Shown here in pieces: positions 18,077 through 27,445 of a stretch of 64,000 nt of DNA. The notes below the pieces were generated by a model. That model was not told the DNA's origin. It ran no database searches and saw only the letters and a list, made by a program, of their open reading frames with translations. The stretch is taken from assembly GCF_036226445.1 (NCBI RefSeq), contig NZ_CP108474.1, positions 372,001 to 436,000 of the forward strand, read 5' to 3'. The first letter of the stretch is position 1; every line of letters starts with the position of its first letter. Both the position numbers and the translations under genes were made by a program. This DNA is from Streptomyces sp. NBC_01255. GTDB lineage: Bacteria; Actinomycetota; Actinomycetes; Streptomycetales; Streptomycetaceae.

Positions 18077-18097
18077 TGTTTGTGCTGCTCGTTCAGG

Positions 18098-20512
18098 CTA
18101 CTCCTGGACGGTGCGGCGACGCCGCGTCCACCACACCAGGGCCGCGCCGGTGGCGGCGATCGCCGCGGCGATGCCGGAGATCAGGCCGATCGGGGTGTCC
18201 GATCCGGTGTCGGCGAGGCCGCCGTCCGGGTCCGGCCGGTTCGCCGGAGGCGTCGCGCCCCCGCTGCCGCCGGTGTCACCGTTGCCGGGCTTGGTCGGGT
18301 CCGGGCCCGGCGACGTGGGCGGATCGGTCGGGTCGGTCGGCGTCGGACTCGGCGTCGGACTCGGCGTCGGCGTCGGCGTCGGCGTCGGGTCGGGCTTCCC
18401 GTCATCCGTCAGGGCGGCGCCGTTGCCACCCAGGAACGCGGTGTCGCTGTCGCGGGCGGAGGTCTCGGTGCGCACGGAGTCCTTCGTCGCGCGGGGCAGT
18501 TCACGGTGCTGGGCGGTGAACTCGACTCCGGTGATGTTCCGCTTGGGGACCTTTGCGAAGTCGATGCCGCCGACGAAGAACGTGTAGATCCGGCCGTCGC
18601 CGAGGGGCCATTCGTAGGTGAATTCGCCCTTGGTGAAGGACTTCACCATCTCCTGCCACACGGTCCGCTTGTCCCAGTGGGCGTTCTCACCGCGCAGCGG
18701 CCACCGCTTCAGGTTGTTGCTGTTGATGATGGGACGGAAGTCGGTGGCCTTCTTGGCGTCCTGCTGGCGGATCCACTCGGCCGCGACGCGGGACTTGTAG
18801 ACGCGGCGCAGGTCAGCGTACTTGGGGTCGGTGTTGATCTGCTTCTCGACGTGCGGGACGAGATACTGGGTGATCAGCCGGTGGCTGCGCTCCTTCTCCT
18901 CCTTGCTGAGCTCCTTCGAGCAGTCCTCTCCCTCTACGGGGGTGTCGAAGTCCATCGCGGCGTGGTTGACCTCCAGCGGGGCGTCGAGGATGTAGATCCC
19001 GCCGTCCTGCTCGCGGACCTTCGCCCGGCCGGGAACGATCCAGTTGCGTCCCGATCCCCAGCACGGCACCCCGTCGACCTTGGGGGCGGCGTCCATGAAC
19101 TCCTTGCCCGGGGACTTCTTGGGGTCCATGGCACGGGAGAAGTCCCGCTTCATCTCCATGTCGGCCACGAGGAGGACACGGCCGGCGTCGGTTTCACCGA
19201 ACGCCTTGTCCATGATGGTGTCCGGCTGGTCGGGGTTGAGGTTCACCCACTGCCGGTCCGGGGTGAGCGCCAGCCACGTGAACAGGGCATCTGAGGCCAG
19301 TTCGACCTTCGCCTGTCCGCCCCAGCCCGGGTTGTTGTCCTCATCGGGCATGAGGTCGGCCTTCATGGAGTAGTCCAGAGCCTTGCCCTTGACCGGGTCG
19401 CCGACGTACTGGAGCTCCAGAGTGGAGAAGTCCACCCCGCCCGGGCCCCGGCCGAGCGCGGACCGGGCGTTGTTCGACAGGTACTGGTTCTGCAACTGCC
19501 GGGCCTGGGCCGGGTTCTGTCCCGACCCGTAGGCCATCGAGGCGCCCGGGCCCTGGGTGCCTCGGTTCGGCAGCGGGTTGAACACGTTGTACGTCTTCGT
19601 GTACTTCGTCTGCGGCCACAGGCCCTTAGCGGTCGCCCGGCGCTCCGCGATCCGGATCGGATTGTTCCCCGTCCCCCGCTCCGTCCGCAGCTTGTCGTTC
19701 TCGGCCTTGTAGTCGCGGAGGGTGGCCCCGTTCGGCTTCTCCGACGTGAACATCGTCAGGCGGTGCCGGGTGAAGTCGTACTTCGCGTCCTTGTGCCGCA
19801 GGATGATCCTGTCGGCCCGGAGCTGGGCCGGCTTGCGCTTCCCGTCGGACTTGAACTCCCCCAGGTCACCGGTGCGCTGGTTGTAGGAGTCGTACCGCCG
19901 GGAGGCGATCTTCTTGCCGTCCTTGTCGAAGATCTCGATCGTGACCTCGCACAGCCAGTCAGGGCCGACCATGTTGAAGTCCTGAACCGCCTTGACCTCG
20001 AACACGCCCCCCTTCTGCTTGCTGACCTGCGCGCTGATCAGGTTGACCCTCCAGCTGCCGAACGGCTTGGGGTTGTTCGATTCGTTCCGATGCCGCTGAT
20101 AGCGGGAGTAGATCGCTTTGCGCATGTCCTCCGGGTCCTTGGAGGCCGCATATGCCTTGTCCCACTTGTCGATGTCCGCGCGGCTGCCGGTGACCTGCCC
20201 CAGCTCGGCCGCAGTGGGCGCGGGAACGTTCTCGAAACCCTTGAACGCGTTGTTGTAGTAGTACTCTTCGTCCGGCCCGGACTTCGTCCAATGGTGCTGC
20301 CCCGTCGGCGCACCCGAGTTGTTCGGCGTACGCGGGACGGTCCTCTTCAGGTGCATCTGATCGCACCGCTTACCGCCGGTGATCTTCGCGTAGTCCCCGG
20401 GCGCGGCCGACGCCACGGACGGCAGGCCGACCAGCAGCACCGCCGCCGAGGAAACGACCGCCAGCGCGGCAGATATGCGCCTTTTCAGGCGCTGTCGTAT
20501 GAGTGTGCTCAC
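18098..20512 (-). CDS. secreted cell-wall-anchored protein with LAXTG-type sorting signal
   Basis: 804 residues from GTG 20512 (AGGGAC upstream). An Arg-rich n-region and hydrophobic core (ISAALAVVSSAAVLLVGLPS) ending ASAAPGD form a signal peptide. The C-terminus has a Pro/Thr repeat spacer (PTPTPTPTPSPT), LADTG, a hydrophobic segment (GLISGIAAAIAATGAALVWW) and RRRR, which is a sortase E-type LAXTG anchor. The 600-residue exported domain between is hydrophilic, rich in aromatic and charged residues, and not recognised. An in-frame extension upstream to 21379 lies antisense to another gene and was rejected. Divergent from the acidic protein at 20714. Confidence 0.85.
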   Translation of the reverse strand: MSTLIRQRLKRRISAALAVVSSAAVLLVGLPSVASAAPGDYAKITGGKRCDQMHLKRTVPRTPNNSGAPTGQHHWTKSGPDEEYYYNNAFKGFENVPAPTAAELGQVTGSRADIDKWDKAYAASKDPEDMRKAIYSRYQRHRNESNNPKPFGSWRVNLISAQVSKQKGGVFEVKAVQDFNMVGPDWLCEVTIEIFDKDGKKIASRRYDSYNQRTGDLGEFKSDGKRKPAQLRADRIILRHKDAKYDFTRHRLTMFTSEKPNGATLRDYKAENDKLRTERGTGNNPIRIAERRATAKGLWPQTKYTKTYNVFNPLPNRGTQGPGASMAYGSGQNPAQARQLQNQYLSNNARSALGRGPGGVDFSTLELQYVGDPVKGKALDYSMKADLMPDEDNNPGWGGQAKVELASDALFTWLALTPDRQWVNLNPDQPDTIMDKAFGETDAGRVLLVADMEMKRDFSRAMDPKKSPGKEFMDAAPKVDGVPCWGSGRNWIVPGRAKVREQDGGIYILDAPLEVNHAAMDFDTPVEGEDCSKELSKEEKERSHRLITQYLVPHVEKQINTDPKYADLRRVYKSRVAAEWIRQQDAKKATDFRPIINSNNLKRWPLRGENAHWDKRTVWQEMVKSFTKGEFTYEWPLGDGRIYTFFVGGIDFAKVPKRNITGVEFTAQHRELPRATKDSVRTETSARDSDTAFLGGNGAALTDDGKPDPTPTPTPTPSPTPSPTPTDPTDPPTSPGPDPTKPGNGDTGGSGGATPPANRPDPDGGLADTGSDTPIGLISGIAAAIAATGAALVWWTRRRRTVQE

Positions 20513-20713
20513 GTAGTGTCCCTGGTCGTGGGGGCCACGGGACTCAAGACTGCGAGGGCAGGCCGGACAAGGGCCCCCGTATCGTGCCCGCTCCTGCCGA
20601 CCCACCACACTAGAGGCCGTCAACACCTCGCGTAGAAGGTGTTGTTGACGCGTCGTGTGATGACTCCGCGAAGATCCTGCGCGGGTGACAGCGCGGTTCG
20701 GTAGGTTCTGGCC

Positions 20714-21235
20714 ATGACCACACCCCACGCCGACTACGACTCCACCCGCCACCCCGACCTCCTGGCCTGGCTCACCGAACGCCAGGCCGCCTTCGAGAGC
20801 TGGGCTCGGGAAGCCGGCGGCGTCGACAGGTTCGACTTCTCCGACGCCTCCCTCGACGCCTTGGAAGACCTGGTCAAGGAGACGTTCGCCGAGTCGGAGG
20901 AGATCACCGCACAGCGCCGCTCCCCCTTCGTCCAGGGTGCCGTGTGGTACATCGGCGAGACCCTGCGCCGGCGACGCGAGGGCTGGGCATGGAAGTTCGA
21001 ACCGGACGTCACCTTCGGTCTGCTCCCGGCGTTCTATCCGGCGGTCCCGGACCCCGCATACCTGGACACCCCCTGCGTCGGCGCACCCGACGCCAAGCCC
21101 GGCGAACACTGGTACCCCCTGAACACGCTGCGCCGACTCCTCGCCACCGAAGACGAGTTCGACAACCCGATCGACGAACGACTCGTCGGCATGATCGAAG
21201 GCTGGTACGACGAAGACGAGGGGGACGACGAGTAA
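20714..21235 (+). CDS. small acidic hypothetical protein
   Basis: 173 residues, ending in a strongly acidic tail (YDEDEGDDE). It is Trp- and Asp-rich with a central FVQGAVWYIGETLRRRREGW block and no signal peptide or membrane segment. It is divergent from the wall-anchored protein gene, with 201 bp between starts. Acidic, helix-rich proteins of this size next to secreted proteins can be immunity-like, but nothing here proves that. I do not recognise the family with certainty. Confidence 0.7.
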   Translation: MTTPHADYDSTRHPDLLAWLTERQAAFESWAREAGGVDRFDFSDASLDALEDLVKETFAESEEITAQRRSPFVQGAVWYIGETLRRRREGWAWKFEPDVTFGLLPAFYPAVPDPAYLDTPCVGAPDAKPGEHWYPLNTLRRLLATEDEFDNPIDERLVGMIEGWYDEDEGDDE

Positions 21236-21385
21236 CCGGCGCCGACAGTGCGGGCGCCAGGCCATGTCTGACGCATTGATCTCACGGCGGGTCGTAGTGA
21301 GCTGACGGCTCGGCCCGGCCTCGCCGAGGGGGACCTGCGCGTCCGTCGTCGCGAACCGCGTGGCCGAGACCGGCATCATGGTCAG

Positions 21386-21808
21386 TCATGCCGTCGAACA
21401 GCCCGAGCCCACCTGTAGGCCCGCCCCTCGTTGGTGCGGCGGGGCGGCCGCGCCCTTGCCCTGGCCGGTGGTGGTCGTCACGATGTACACCTGCCCCGGC
21501 TTGAGGGTGAGGGTGTACTTACCGCCGACCGGCGTGATGGTCTGCTGGTGGACGAAGTGCCGTGCGGTGTCCGCGGAGTTGACGCCGGTGGCCCACACGT
21601 GGACCTGGTTCCGGGAGAGGCCGCTGCTGACGGTGAAGTTCGTGGTCTGGTCGGCGGTGGCGTCCATGGTCTCGATGACCGTGCTGTAGTCCGCGCCGTC
21701 GGTGGAGAAGTACAGGTTCGGGCAGAGGGCGGCGATCACCGGCCAGTTGAAGTAGGCCGTCATCTTCCCGTCGATGTGACCACGGTTGACGGACCGCGCC
21801 GGCCGCAC
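21386..21808 (-). pseudogene. C-terminal fragment of a secreted glycosyl hydrolase (galactosylceramidase-like)
   Basis: The 140-residue frame lacks a plausible N-terminus. It reads KMTAYFNWPVIAALCPNLYF, then LSRNQVHVWATGVNS, then ITPVGGKYTLTLKPGQVYIV and TTTTGQGKGAAAP, the pattern of the C-terminal beta-sandwich of GH59/GH30-like enzymes. Catalytic residues are absent. It abuts, head to head, the phytanoyl-CoA dioxygenase remnant, so a deletion junction near 21810 is likely. The exact hydrolase family is uncertain. Confidence 0.55.
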
Positions 21809-22282
21809 CCCCTGGCACCGTGACAGCGACCACTATCCCCTGGACTCCCCCGCGGTGGTGACCTCGTGGGTCCGGTCGCCCTGCACGACATCCCGACGGA
21901 GATGGGTCCGTTGGCCTGCCTGGCACGGCAGCTGACCCCGGCGGCACTCCACGCCCTACCTGTGTCTCCCCAGGAGCGGTGGTACGACGAGCACGTTGCC
22001 GGTGAGATCCGCGCGGCGGGCGTGGTTCCCGATGCGAGCCCGTTGTCTCTGGGCGAAGTCTCCTGCCACGCAGCGAACTGCTTCCACACCGCCGGCGCCA
22101 ACCTCACCGCGGTTCCGCGTCGGATACTCTCCTCGACCTACTACGCCGACGGCACGCGGATCACCGCGCGGCCCACCATGCTGAGCGGCAGCTGGACGGA
22201 CTTCGTCCCGGGCCTCGAACCGGGCGCCCCGGCCGCGGCGCCACTCAACCCCGTAGTCGGGCTCGGGAACCGGCCGCCCTAG
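21807..22282 (+). pseudogene. phytanoyl-CoA dioxygenase (PhyH) remnant
   Basis: Two frames together give a PhyH-type Fe(II)/2-oxoglutarate dioxygenase C-terminal half. First is WHRDSDHYPLDSPAVVTSWV, with the iron-binding HxD as HRD. Then, after a frameshift near 21860, come VALHDIPTEMGPLACLARQL, ERWYDEHVAGEIRAAG, SCHAANCFHTAGANLT (second metal His) and RRILSSTYYADGTRI. The N-terminus is missing. Probably inactive. Confidence 0.72.
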
Positions 22283-22553
22283 GCGTACTGACGGCTCACC
22301 GACCAAGGACGACGCGGATGCATCTCCGCTCACGCCCGTTCGAGCGGCAGATCACGCGGAGTCGAGGCTGGGCGGCACCGCCCAACCGCATATCCTCGCC
22401 GGGCGGCCGTCCATCACCACTCCGGACCGTCGGTGGGAGCGCCCGACAACCGCGGCCGGTCCGGGCGACGGCATCGAGGCCAACTCGCTCACCACCCGTC
22501 CGCCGGCACCAGGCGCCAGGACTGCTCCGGCCACGCGGCGTAGGAGCGCCGCT

Positions 22554-23456
22554 TCAGGCTGCCGGTGCCCCGCCGTCCACGGGGACGCCCAGTCGGCCGG
22601 CCAGGGTGGTCAGGGTCGGCCCCAGAGGAAGAGCGACCCGGGCGACGGCGTGCCGGTCGCCCCGTGTGGGGTCCCGGTTGACGATCAGCACCGGCTTTCC
22701 CGTCTGGGCCGCCTGGCGGACGAACCGCAGCCCGGACATCACCGTCAGCGAGGAGCCCAGGACCAGGAGCGAGGTCGCCGCATCGACCAGTTCTCGGCAG
22801 TACTCGACCCGCTGCGGCGGAACGGCCTCGCCGAAGAACACCACGTCCGGTTTGAGGATGCCGCCGCACGCGGAGCAGGGCACCACGGAGAAGTCCCCGA
22901 CCTGCTCGTCGGTGAGGTCGGCGTCGCCGTCCGGATTCAGTCCGGCGGCCACCGGCGCGAACCCCGCGTTGGCCTCCTCCAGTCGCCGGGCGAGTTCCCG
23001 GCGCGAGCCGGAGGCACCACAGGAAAGGCAGACGACCCTGCCCAGGCTTCCGTGGAGCTCCACCACGCCCTCGCTGCCGGCGGCGTGGTGCAGGCCGTCG
23101 ACGTTCTGGGTGATCACACCCGAGAGCAGACCGTGCCGCCCGAACGCCGTCACAGCCCGATGCCCGGCGTTGGGCCGGGCCCGGCCGAACGTGCGCCAGC
23201 CGAGGTGACTGCGCGCCCAGTACCGGCGCCGGGCCCGGGCGCTGGCCGTGAACTCCTGGTAGGTCATCGGCGTATGCCGCCGCAAGCTCCCGCCCTCACC
23301 CCGATAGTCAGGGATGCCCGACTCCGTGGACAGGCCCGCCCCGCTGAGCACCAGCACACCGCCGACTCTCAGCACGTCGGCGACCGGCTCGGGATCGGTG
23401 ATGCCTGGCGGCAGATCCTGGGGCGGAGTCCAGCTCAGAGTGGGGCGCATACGCAT
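22554..23456 (-). CDS. Sir2-family NAD-dependent protein deacetylase
   Basis: 300 residues from ATG 23456 (MRMRPTLSW); an upstream in-frame start is less likely. It has the NAD-binding GAGLSTESGIPDYRG, the catalytic TQNVDGLHHAAG with its His, two zinc Cys pairs (CLSCG and CSACGG) and the GSSLTVMSG and IVNRDPTRGD motifs. It removes acyl groups from lysines using NAD. Length is normal. It is flanked on both sides by decayed genes but looks fully intact. Residues 230-300 are typical of class II/III bacterial sirtuins. Confidence 0.95.
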   Translation of the reverse strand: MRMRPTLSWTPPQDLPPGITDPEPVADVLRVGGVLVLSGAGLSTESGIPDYRGEGGSLRRHTPMTYQEFTASARARRRYWARSHLGWRTFGRARPNAGHRAVTAFGRHGLLSGVITQNVDGLHHAAGSEGVVELHGSLGRVVCLSCGASGSRRELARRLEEANAGFAPVAAGLNPDGDADLTDEQVGDFSVVPCSACGGILKPDVVFFGEAVPPQRVEYCRELVDAATSLLVLGSSLTVMSGLRFVRQAAQTGKPVLIVNRDPTRGDRHAVARVALPLGPTLTTLAGRLGVPVDGGAPAA

Positions 23457-23594
23457 GCCGCCAGCGTACGGAACGGGCCCGACAACGACACAGGCCACGA
23501 CCCCGCGGAGCCGATGGCAACCTAAGGCCGTCTGCCGCGGACGTTAGGGCACACTCCCGGCAACCGCGCCGGGAGCATCGCGCACAACCTGCAC

Positions 23595-23660
23595 ATGTAC
23601 CACCAGCAGACCAAGAACTGCTGGTCTCGTACCCCCCGAGGAAGCCCGGCTTCTTCCAGA
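23595..23660 (+). pseudogene. mini-peptide locus 3, degenerate
   Basis: ATG TAC CAC CAG starts MYHQQTKN as in loci 1 and 2. A one-base deletion then shifts the frame, and the continuation LVSY-PP-RK-PGFF is readable only in the next frame. The TAG stop is replaced by CAG. It is followed by the same hairpin as locus 1. This is a decayed third copy of the peptide element. Confidence 0.6.
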
Positions 23661-23670
23661 GTTACGAGAA

Positions 23671-23708
23671 GAGGCGCCTGACCTGGGCTCTTGCCCGTCA
23701 GGCGCCTC
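23671..23708. terminator. hairpin after mini-peptide locus 3, convergent with glxA remnant
   Basis: GAGGCGCCTGAC (23671-23682) and GTCAGGCGCCTC (23697-23708) form a perfect 12-bp stem. The stem and 14-base loop are nearly identical to those at 9455-9494. It also lies 40 bp beyond the stop of the minus-strand glxA remnant. Confidence 0.7.
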
Positions 23709-23748
23709 TCGGCAGCCTCATCCATCGCCCCGGAGGGAACAGCGGGTG

Positions 23749-24905
23749 TCAGTCGCCGGCCTTCACCTTGGTGGCGGTGGCACCCGTGGCGGCGGCTGCC
23801 GCCGGGGGCTTGAGCTGGACCCAGCCGGCCTTGCTCGGTGCGCCCTCCTCGTTGAGGAGGAAGAGCATGTAGTGGCCGGGAGGGGCTGCGGCGGCGGTCG
23901 GCGGCGCCTGGAGCTCCAGGAAGTTGCCGCTGCGGCTCTTGATACGCAGTTCGAGGTGACGCTGGCTGGTGTTGATCGAGTGGGTCGCGGTGGTCGGGGC
24001 CAGCAGCACGGCGCGGGTGACGTCGTTGGGCGTGCTGGTGCTCACCGTGATCTTCTCGTTGTAGCCCACGCTGGGGTTGAAGATCAGGCCGAGCGCGGGG
24101 CGGCTGCCCTGGTGGAGGTAGGCCGGCTCGTAGATCTCGATGCTGCCGTTGTTGTCGTCGTTGATGTCCGGGTCGTTGGCGAGCTGCTGGAGCTCGTCGC
24201 CCGTGATCATGACTCGGCCGTCCGGGAGGACCACGCCGTTGGAGTGGTAGCCGCGCGGCAGCCGCTGGACGGGGCCGAGCTTCCAGTCGCCGTTCTCGTC
24301 GCGCAGTTCGACCTGGCGGTACTTCAGGTCGGCGTTGGGGTTGTACGGTCCGTTGCCGTAGTCGCGGATGTCGAAGGCACCGTTGACGGTGAGCAGGTTG
24401 CCGTTCGGCAGGAGCAGCGTGTCGTCCTGGGTCCGCCCGAAGGCGCGGGGCTTCTCGGTGTTCCACTTGCCGCCGGCCAGACGGTAGGTGTTCGGGTCGT
24501 TGCGGTCGCCGCCGAGGACCAGGACCGAGTCGGGACCTCTGAAGCCGGCCGGCAGGGGGACCGCGGAGCCGTAGTTGCGCCTCCACTCCCCGCCGTCCGG
24601 GCCGGGCTTGTCCTTGTTGACGTCCGGGCGGTTCGGCAGGTCGGTCCTGGTGTCGGCGACGGTGTCGAAGAGCCACTGCTGGTCCACCGAGCGGCCGAGA
24701 CCGTAGATTTTCCCGTCGCGCAGCGAGAACAGATGCGGATAGTCCCATTTGAACGGGGCTTCGGTCGTGAGCCTGTCCACTCCCCAGCCGATCGGCTTGA
24801 CCGACTTGTCGAACGACACCTGCTGGGTCGCGGCGGGGAAGCGCTCGACGACCGGGGTGGGGGTGCCCCAGCCGAGCTCCGACTGCCCGGACATGATCAC
24901 CTGGC
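23749..24905 (-). pseudogene. glxA: glxA-like radical copper oxidase, 5'-truncated
   Basis: About 385 residues of the C-terminal two-thirds of a GlxA/galactose oxidase-type enzyme. The Kelch-like propeller (FGRTQDDTLLLPNGNLLTVN) holds the copper ligands Tyr-His in RGYHSNGVVLPDGRV and His in TATHSINTSQRH, then a DUF1929-type C-terminal domain (PGHYMLFLLNEEG). The N-terminal third is gone: the cysteine and tyrosine that form the cross-linked cofactor are absent, and homology stops at about 24905 where a plus-strand gene begins. The frame continues to 25155 but only as antisense. No cslA neighbour is present. Inactive by expectation. Confidence 0.8.
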
Positions 24906-24939
24906 GTCTCCGGCGATTCTGTCCGGCGCCGCGGGGATC

Positions 24940-25775
24940 ATGGCGCAGCTCACGCTGCAGCACGAGATGAGCGAGATCAAGAGCCATCTCGCGGCGATCG
25001 GCAGGAAGGTCGACGACGTGCTCCGCGCCCAGAAGGACGCCGAGTTGGCGAAGATGTTCGGAGCGGGCCTCGACATCGAGTCCGCCATGACAATTCTGGA
25101 AGTGGAGGGTCGGGTCGACGACGACACGTGGTCGACCATGCAGGGCAGGACCCACACGATCACGGACACCCTGGGGTGGGCACTGCGTCGCCTCGACGCG
25201 CTCACGGAGAGGATGGAGGGCACGAACAAGATCGGTGATCTCGCCAAGACGGCAAAGGAATTGGAGTCCGAGGTCCGGGAGTCGCTCATCGTTCTGGCCC
25301 GTTGCTTCGAACTGCAGGGCGCGCTCGACCTGCTGCGGCCGGCACGGGCGCTGGACAAGTCACCGGACGAGCTGGAAGCGCGTCGGCGCGCGCTGGCCGT
25401 CGACCGACAGAGGCGGCGGGAACTCATCTCAGAGAAGATCGAGCGACTGATGGCACGGATGGATGCGGCTGCAGGCACGGCCCACTCGCATGTGCTGCTG
25501 CACTTGCCCGCACACCGGGCTGTGTGGTGGGTTCGATCAGCCGCATCGGGATCGCCGTCGATGAATTCCAGAGGCTGCTCGGAGTCGAGTCCACTCGGCA
25601 CTCATGGGAGGCGACACGGTGGTGGGACGCCGCCCGTGACCCGGGGCAACTGAAGACCGCGGCCGCAGAGGCAGGGCGCAAAGCTGCTGCGGGTGCGGTG
25701 GTCATGGGGGCTGCGGCGGTACTCGTGGCGAACCGTGCCGCCCTTGCCGGCAGTGAACGCGGCGAAGAGGAGTGA
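24940..25775 (+). pseudogene. coiled-coil hypothetical protein interrupted by one frameshift
   Basis: ATG 24940 starts a helical, charged protein (MAQLTLQHEMSEIKSHLAAI, then KVDDVLRAQKDAELAKMFGA and VREWL-type segments). It reads well until about 25510 (SHVLLHLPAHR). The sensible continuation, VVGSISRIGIAVDEFQRLLG to RKAAAGAVVMGAAAVLVANR and GSERGEEE, is one frame away and ends at 25775. A single indel near 25510-25530 therefore splits a roughly 275-residue gene with a C-terminal hydrophobic segment. Sequencing error and real decay cannot be told apart here. Family unknown. Confidence 0.65.
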
Positions 25776-26103
25776 GCGCTCCCCCAGCGACCTGAGGCGC
25801 CCTGCCAAGCGACTCGTGTACGAGTGGAACGGTCGCCGGGTCCGGGAGAAGGTCGCCCTGCCCAGCGAGCCCATCCTGGTCACCATCGACAAGAGCAGGC
25901 ACCAGTGGGAACTCACCCTCGATCCATCCGACCCGAGCGAGCCGTCCCGAGGGGCGCGAAGGGCATGGCGTCGCCAGGTCTTGTCCGACAACGGATCTTG
26001 GAGGGGTTCGCGGAGCCGGAGGGTGAGTGCGGCAAGGTGGGCTCCGGCCCTGCAGCGGACTGCGAGTTCGTCGAAGCGGGTGGCGATCGCGTCGCGAAAC
26101 TGA
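25753..26103 (+). CDS. hypothetical protein, C-terminus possibly frameshifted
   Basis: 116 residues from GTG 25753, overlapping the end of the preceding gene. The first half (KRLVYEWNGRRVREKVALPS, EPILVTIDKSRHQWELTLDP) has protein-like composition with alternating strands. After about residue 75 it becomes Arg/Ser-rich and looks out of frame. No family recognised. It may be a companion of the coiled-coil gene just upstream. Confidence 0.4.
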   Translation: MNAAKRSERSPSDLRRPAKRLVYEWNGRRVREKVALPSEPILVTIDKSRHQWELTLDPSDPSEPSRGARRAWRRQVLSDNGSWRGSRSRRVSAARWAPALQRTASSSKRVAIASRN

Positions 26104-26374
26104 CCAGGACGCCGCGACCTCCCTTATCGCGGTGACCGCCGGGCCGAAGAGGTCGAAGGCCGACCAGAACCCGAGGGAGTGGATGCCACCGCTCCCCGAC
26201 GTGCACTGCCGATACGTCTCCGGGTGGGTCGCCACCAAGCTTCCCTGCCCAAAGTCAGGCCGGCGCCCTCGTCGCCACCGCAGGTCGCGTCCTCCGACAC
26301 CACCCTCAACCAGACCGGTAAAAGGCCAAGTCGAACCGTTCCGACTTTCCTGCCGGTGGTTTGTTGGACGGTGA

Positions 26375-26790
26375 TCAGTCGGCTCGTGGTTCTGTGTCAG
26401 CGGAGTGGGCTGTCTCGAACTCGGTGGGGCTGATCATGCCCAGACTCGAGTGCAGCCGGCGGTTGTTGTACCACTCAACCCACGAGGCGGTGGCGTACTC
26501 GACGTCCGAGACCGTTCTCCAGGGACCGTCGTGGAAGACCTTGGTGCGTAAGGCCAGCCGGCGGACCGCGTCCTCGACCAGGGCATCGGTCACGGTTCGG
26601 ACCGCGGCCCGGCTGGACGGGCCGGCTGGGGCGGACCAGGCGCCCGCAGGGTTCATGCCGCGATCTTCAGTCCTGCCCGTTCCAGGGTGGTGAGGATCGA
26701 CTCGACTGCATACCCGTTGGCCCGCATCTGATCGGCGAACGCCACAATCACCAGTTTCGTGGGGTGATCGACGCCTGGGGACCCGGCTCC
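26375..26790 (-). pseudogene. IS3-family transposase (orfB) remnant with internal deletion
   Basis: In the minus direction, KLVIVAFADQMRANGYAVES with LERAGLKIAA (N-terminal orfB region) is followed in a second frame by AAVRTVTDALVEDAVRR. Then, after a large internal deletion that removed the catalytic core, comes the C-terminal VSDVEYATASWVEWYNNRRL and HSSLGMISPTEFE. The DDE residues of the core are missing. Non-functional. Confidence 0.8.
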
Positions 26791-27365
26791 GTGAGCGTCG
26801 ACCTGCAGGTCCGGGAACCTTGCGAGCACGCAGCACTGCCAACTGAGCTCGTACCCGCAAACACACAAGTCCATGGCCCGTCCGGCGCCTATGTCGGCCA
26901 CATCCTCGTATGGACGGGCCAAGGAGCCGCTCTCGCAGCCATGGAGTTCGCCTGGGTCACCGACGAGAGGCGGCACTGCGTGAAGCCTCTGACGCACACC
27001 GGAGATCATGCCGGTGTCTCCGGAGAAGGCCGCGCAGCAGCTGATCAGACGCAACGCCCTCGACAAGCTGATCGTCGGTTTCACCAAGGATCGCCACCTC
27101 GCCGTTCAGGAGTTGCCGACCGCCAAGCTCACCCGCGACACCTCGGCGGATGCCAGGGCAGCCGTGGCACTGAGCGCCCATTCCGAGCAGCGAACGTCTC
27201 GCGAAGGCCGCCTTCGGGAGGAACGAAACCTCGCGCTTCGATAGGTGGCCTTGACCCTTCTCCAGCGGGAGATGCTCGCGACGATGGACCCACACCTCGC
27301 TGACCTGCACCCATTCAGGACAGAGAGGCCAGTAGACCCCTCACGAGATCCCCAGCCCCTCCGGA

Positions 27366-27384
27366 ATACCCCCCAGGGGTATAT
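27366..27384. promoter_or_regulatory. CsoR-type copper-responsive operator
   Basis: ATACCCCCCAGGGGTATAT contains the inverted TACCCC/GGGGTA half-sites typical of CsoR operators. It lies 62 bp upstream of the copper-associated gene at 27446, with a TATGAT-like -10 element just 3'. No csoR gene is in the window, so repression would come from elsewhere. Confidence 0.8.
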
Positions 27385-27445
27385 GGTTATGATCGTCGTC
27401 GCGAATGGGACACCGCCCGAAGCGGCATCAGACAAGGGAGACGTC

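Noticed and set aside
17429..19294. 621-codon plus-strand frame
   Set aside because: It runs antisense to the IS5 remnant and the wall-anchored protein, with highly biased Gly/Arg/Val composition.
20513..21379. In-frame upstream extension of the wall-anchored protein (would give 1093 residues)
   Set aside because: It would place the clear signal peptide in the middle of the protein and runs antisense through the acidic gene at 20714-21235.
23746..25653. 635-codon plus-strand frame
   Set aside because: The first 400 codons are antisense to the glxA remnant; only the part from 24940 reads as a genuine protein.
26764..27303. Plus-strand frames (GQGAALAAMEFAWVTDE, and AAQQLIRRNALDKLIVGFTK from 27008)
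   Set aside because: They look partly protein-like but overlap the IS3 remnant, lack ribosome-binding sites and match no family I know; too weak to call.
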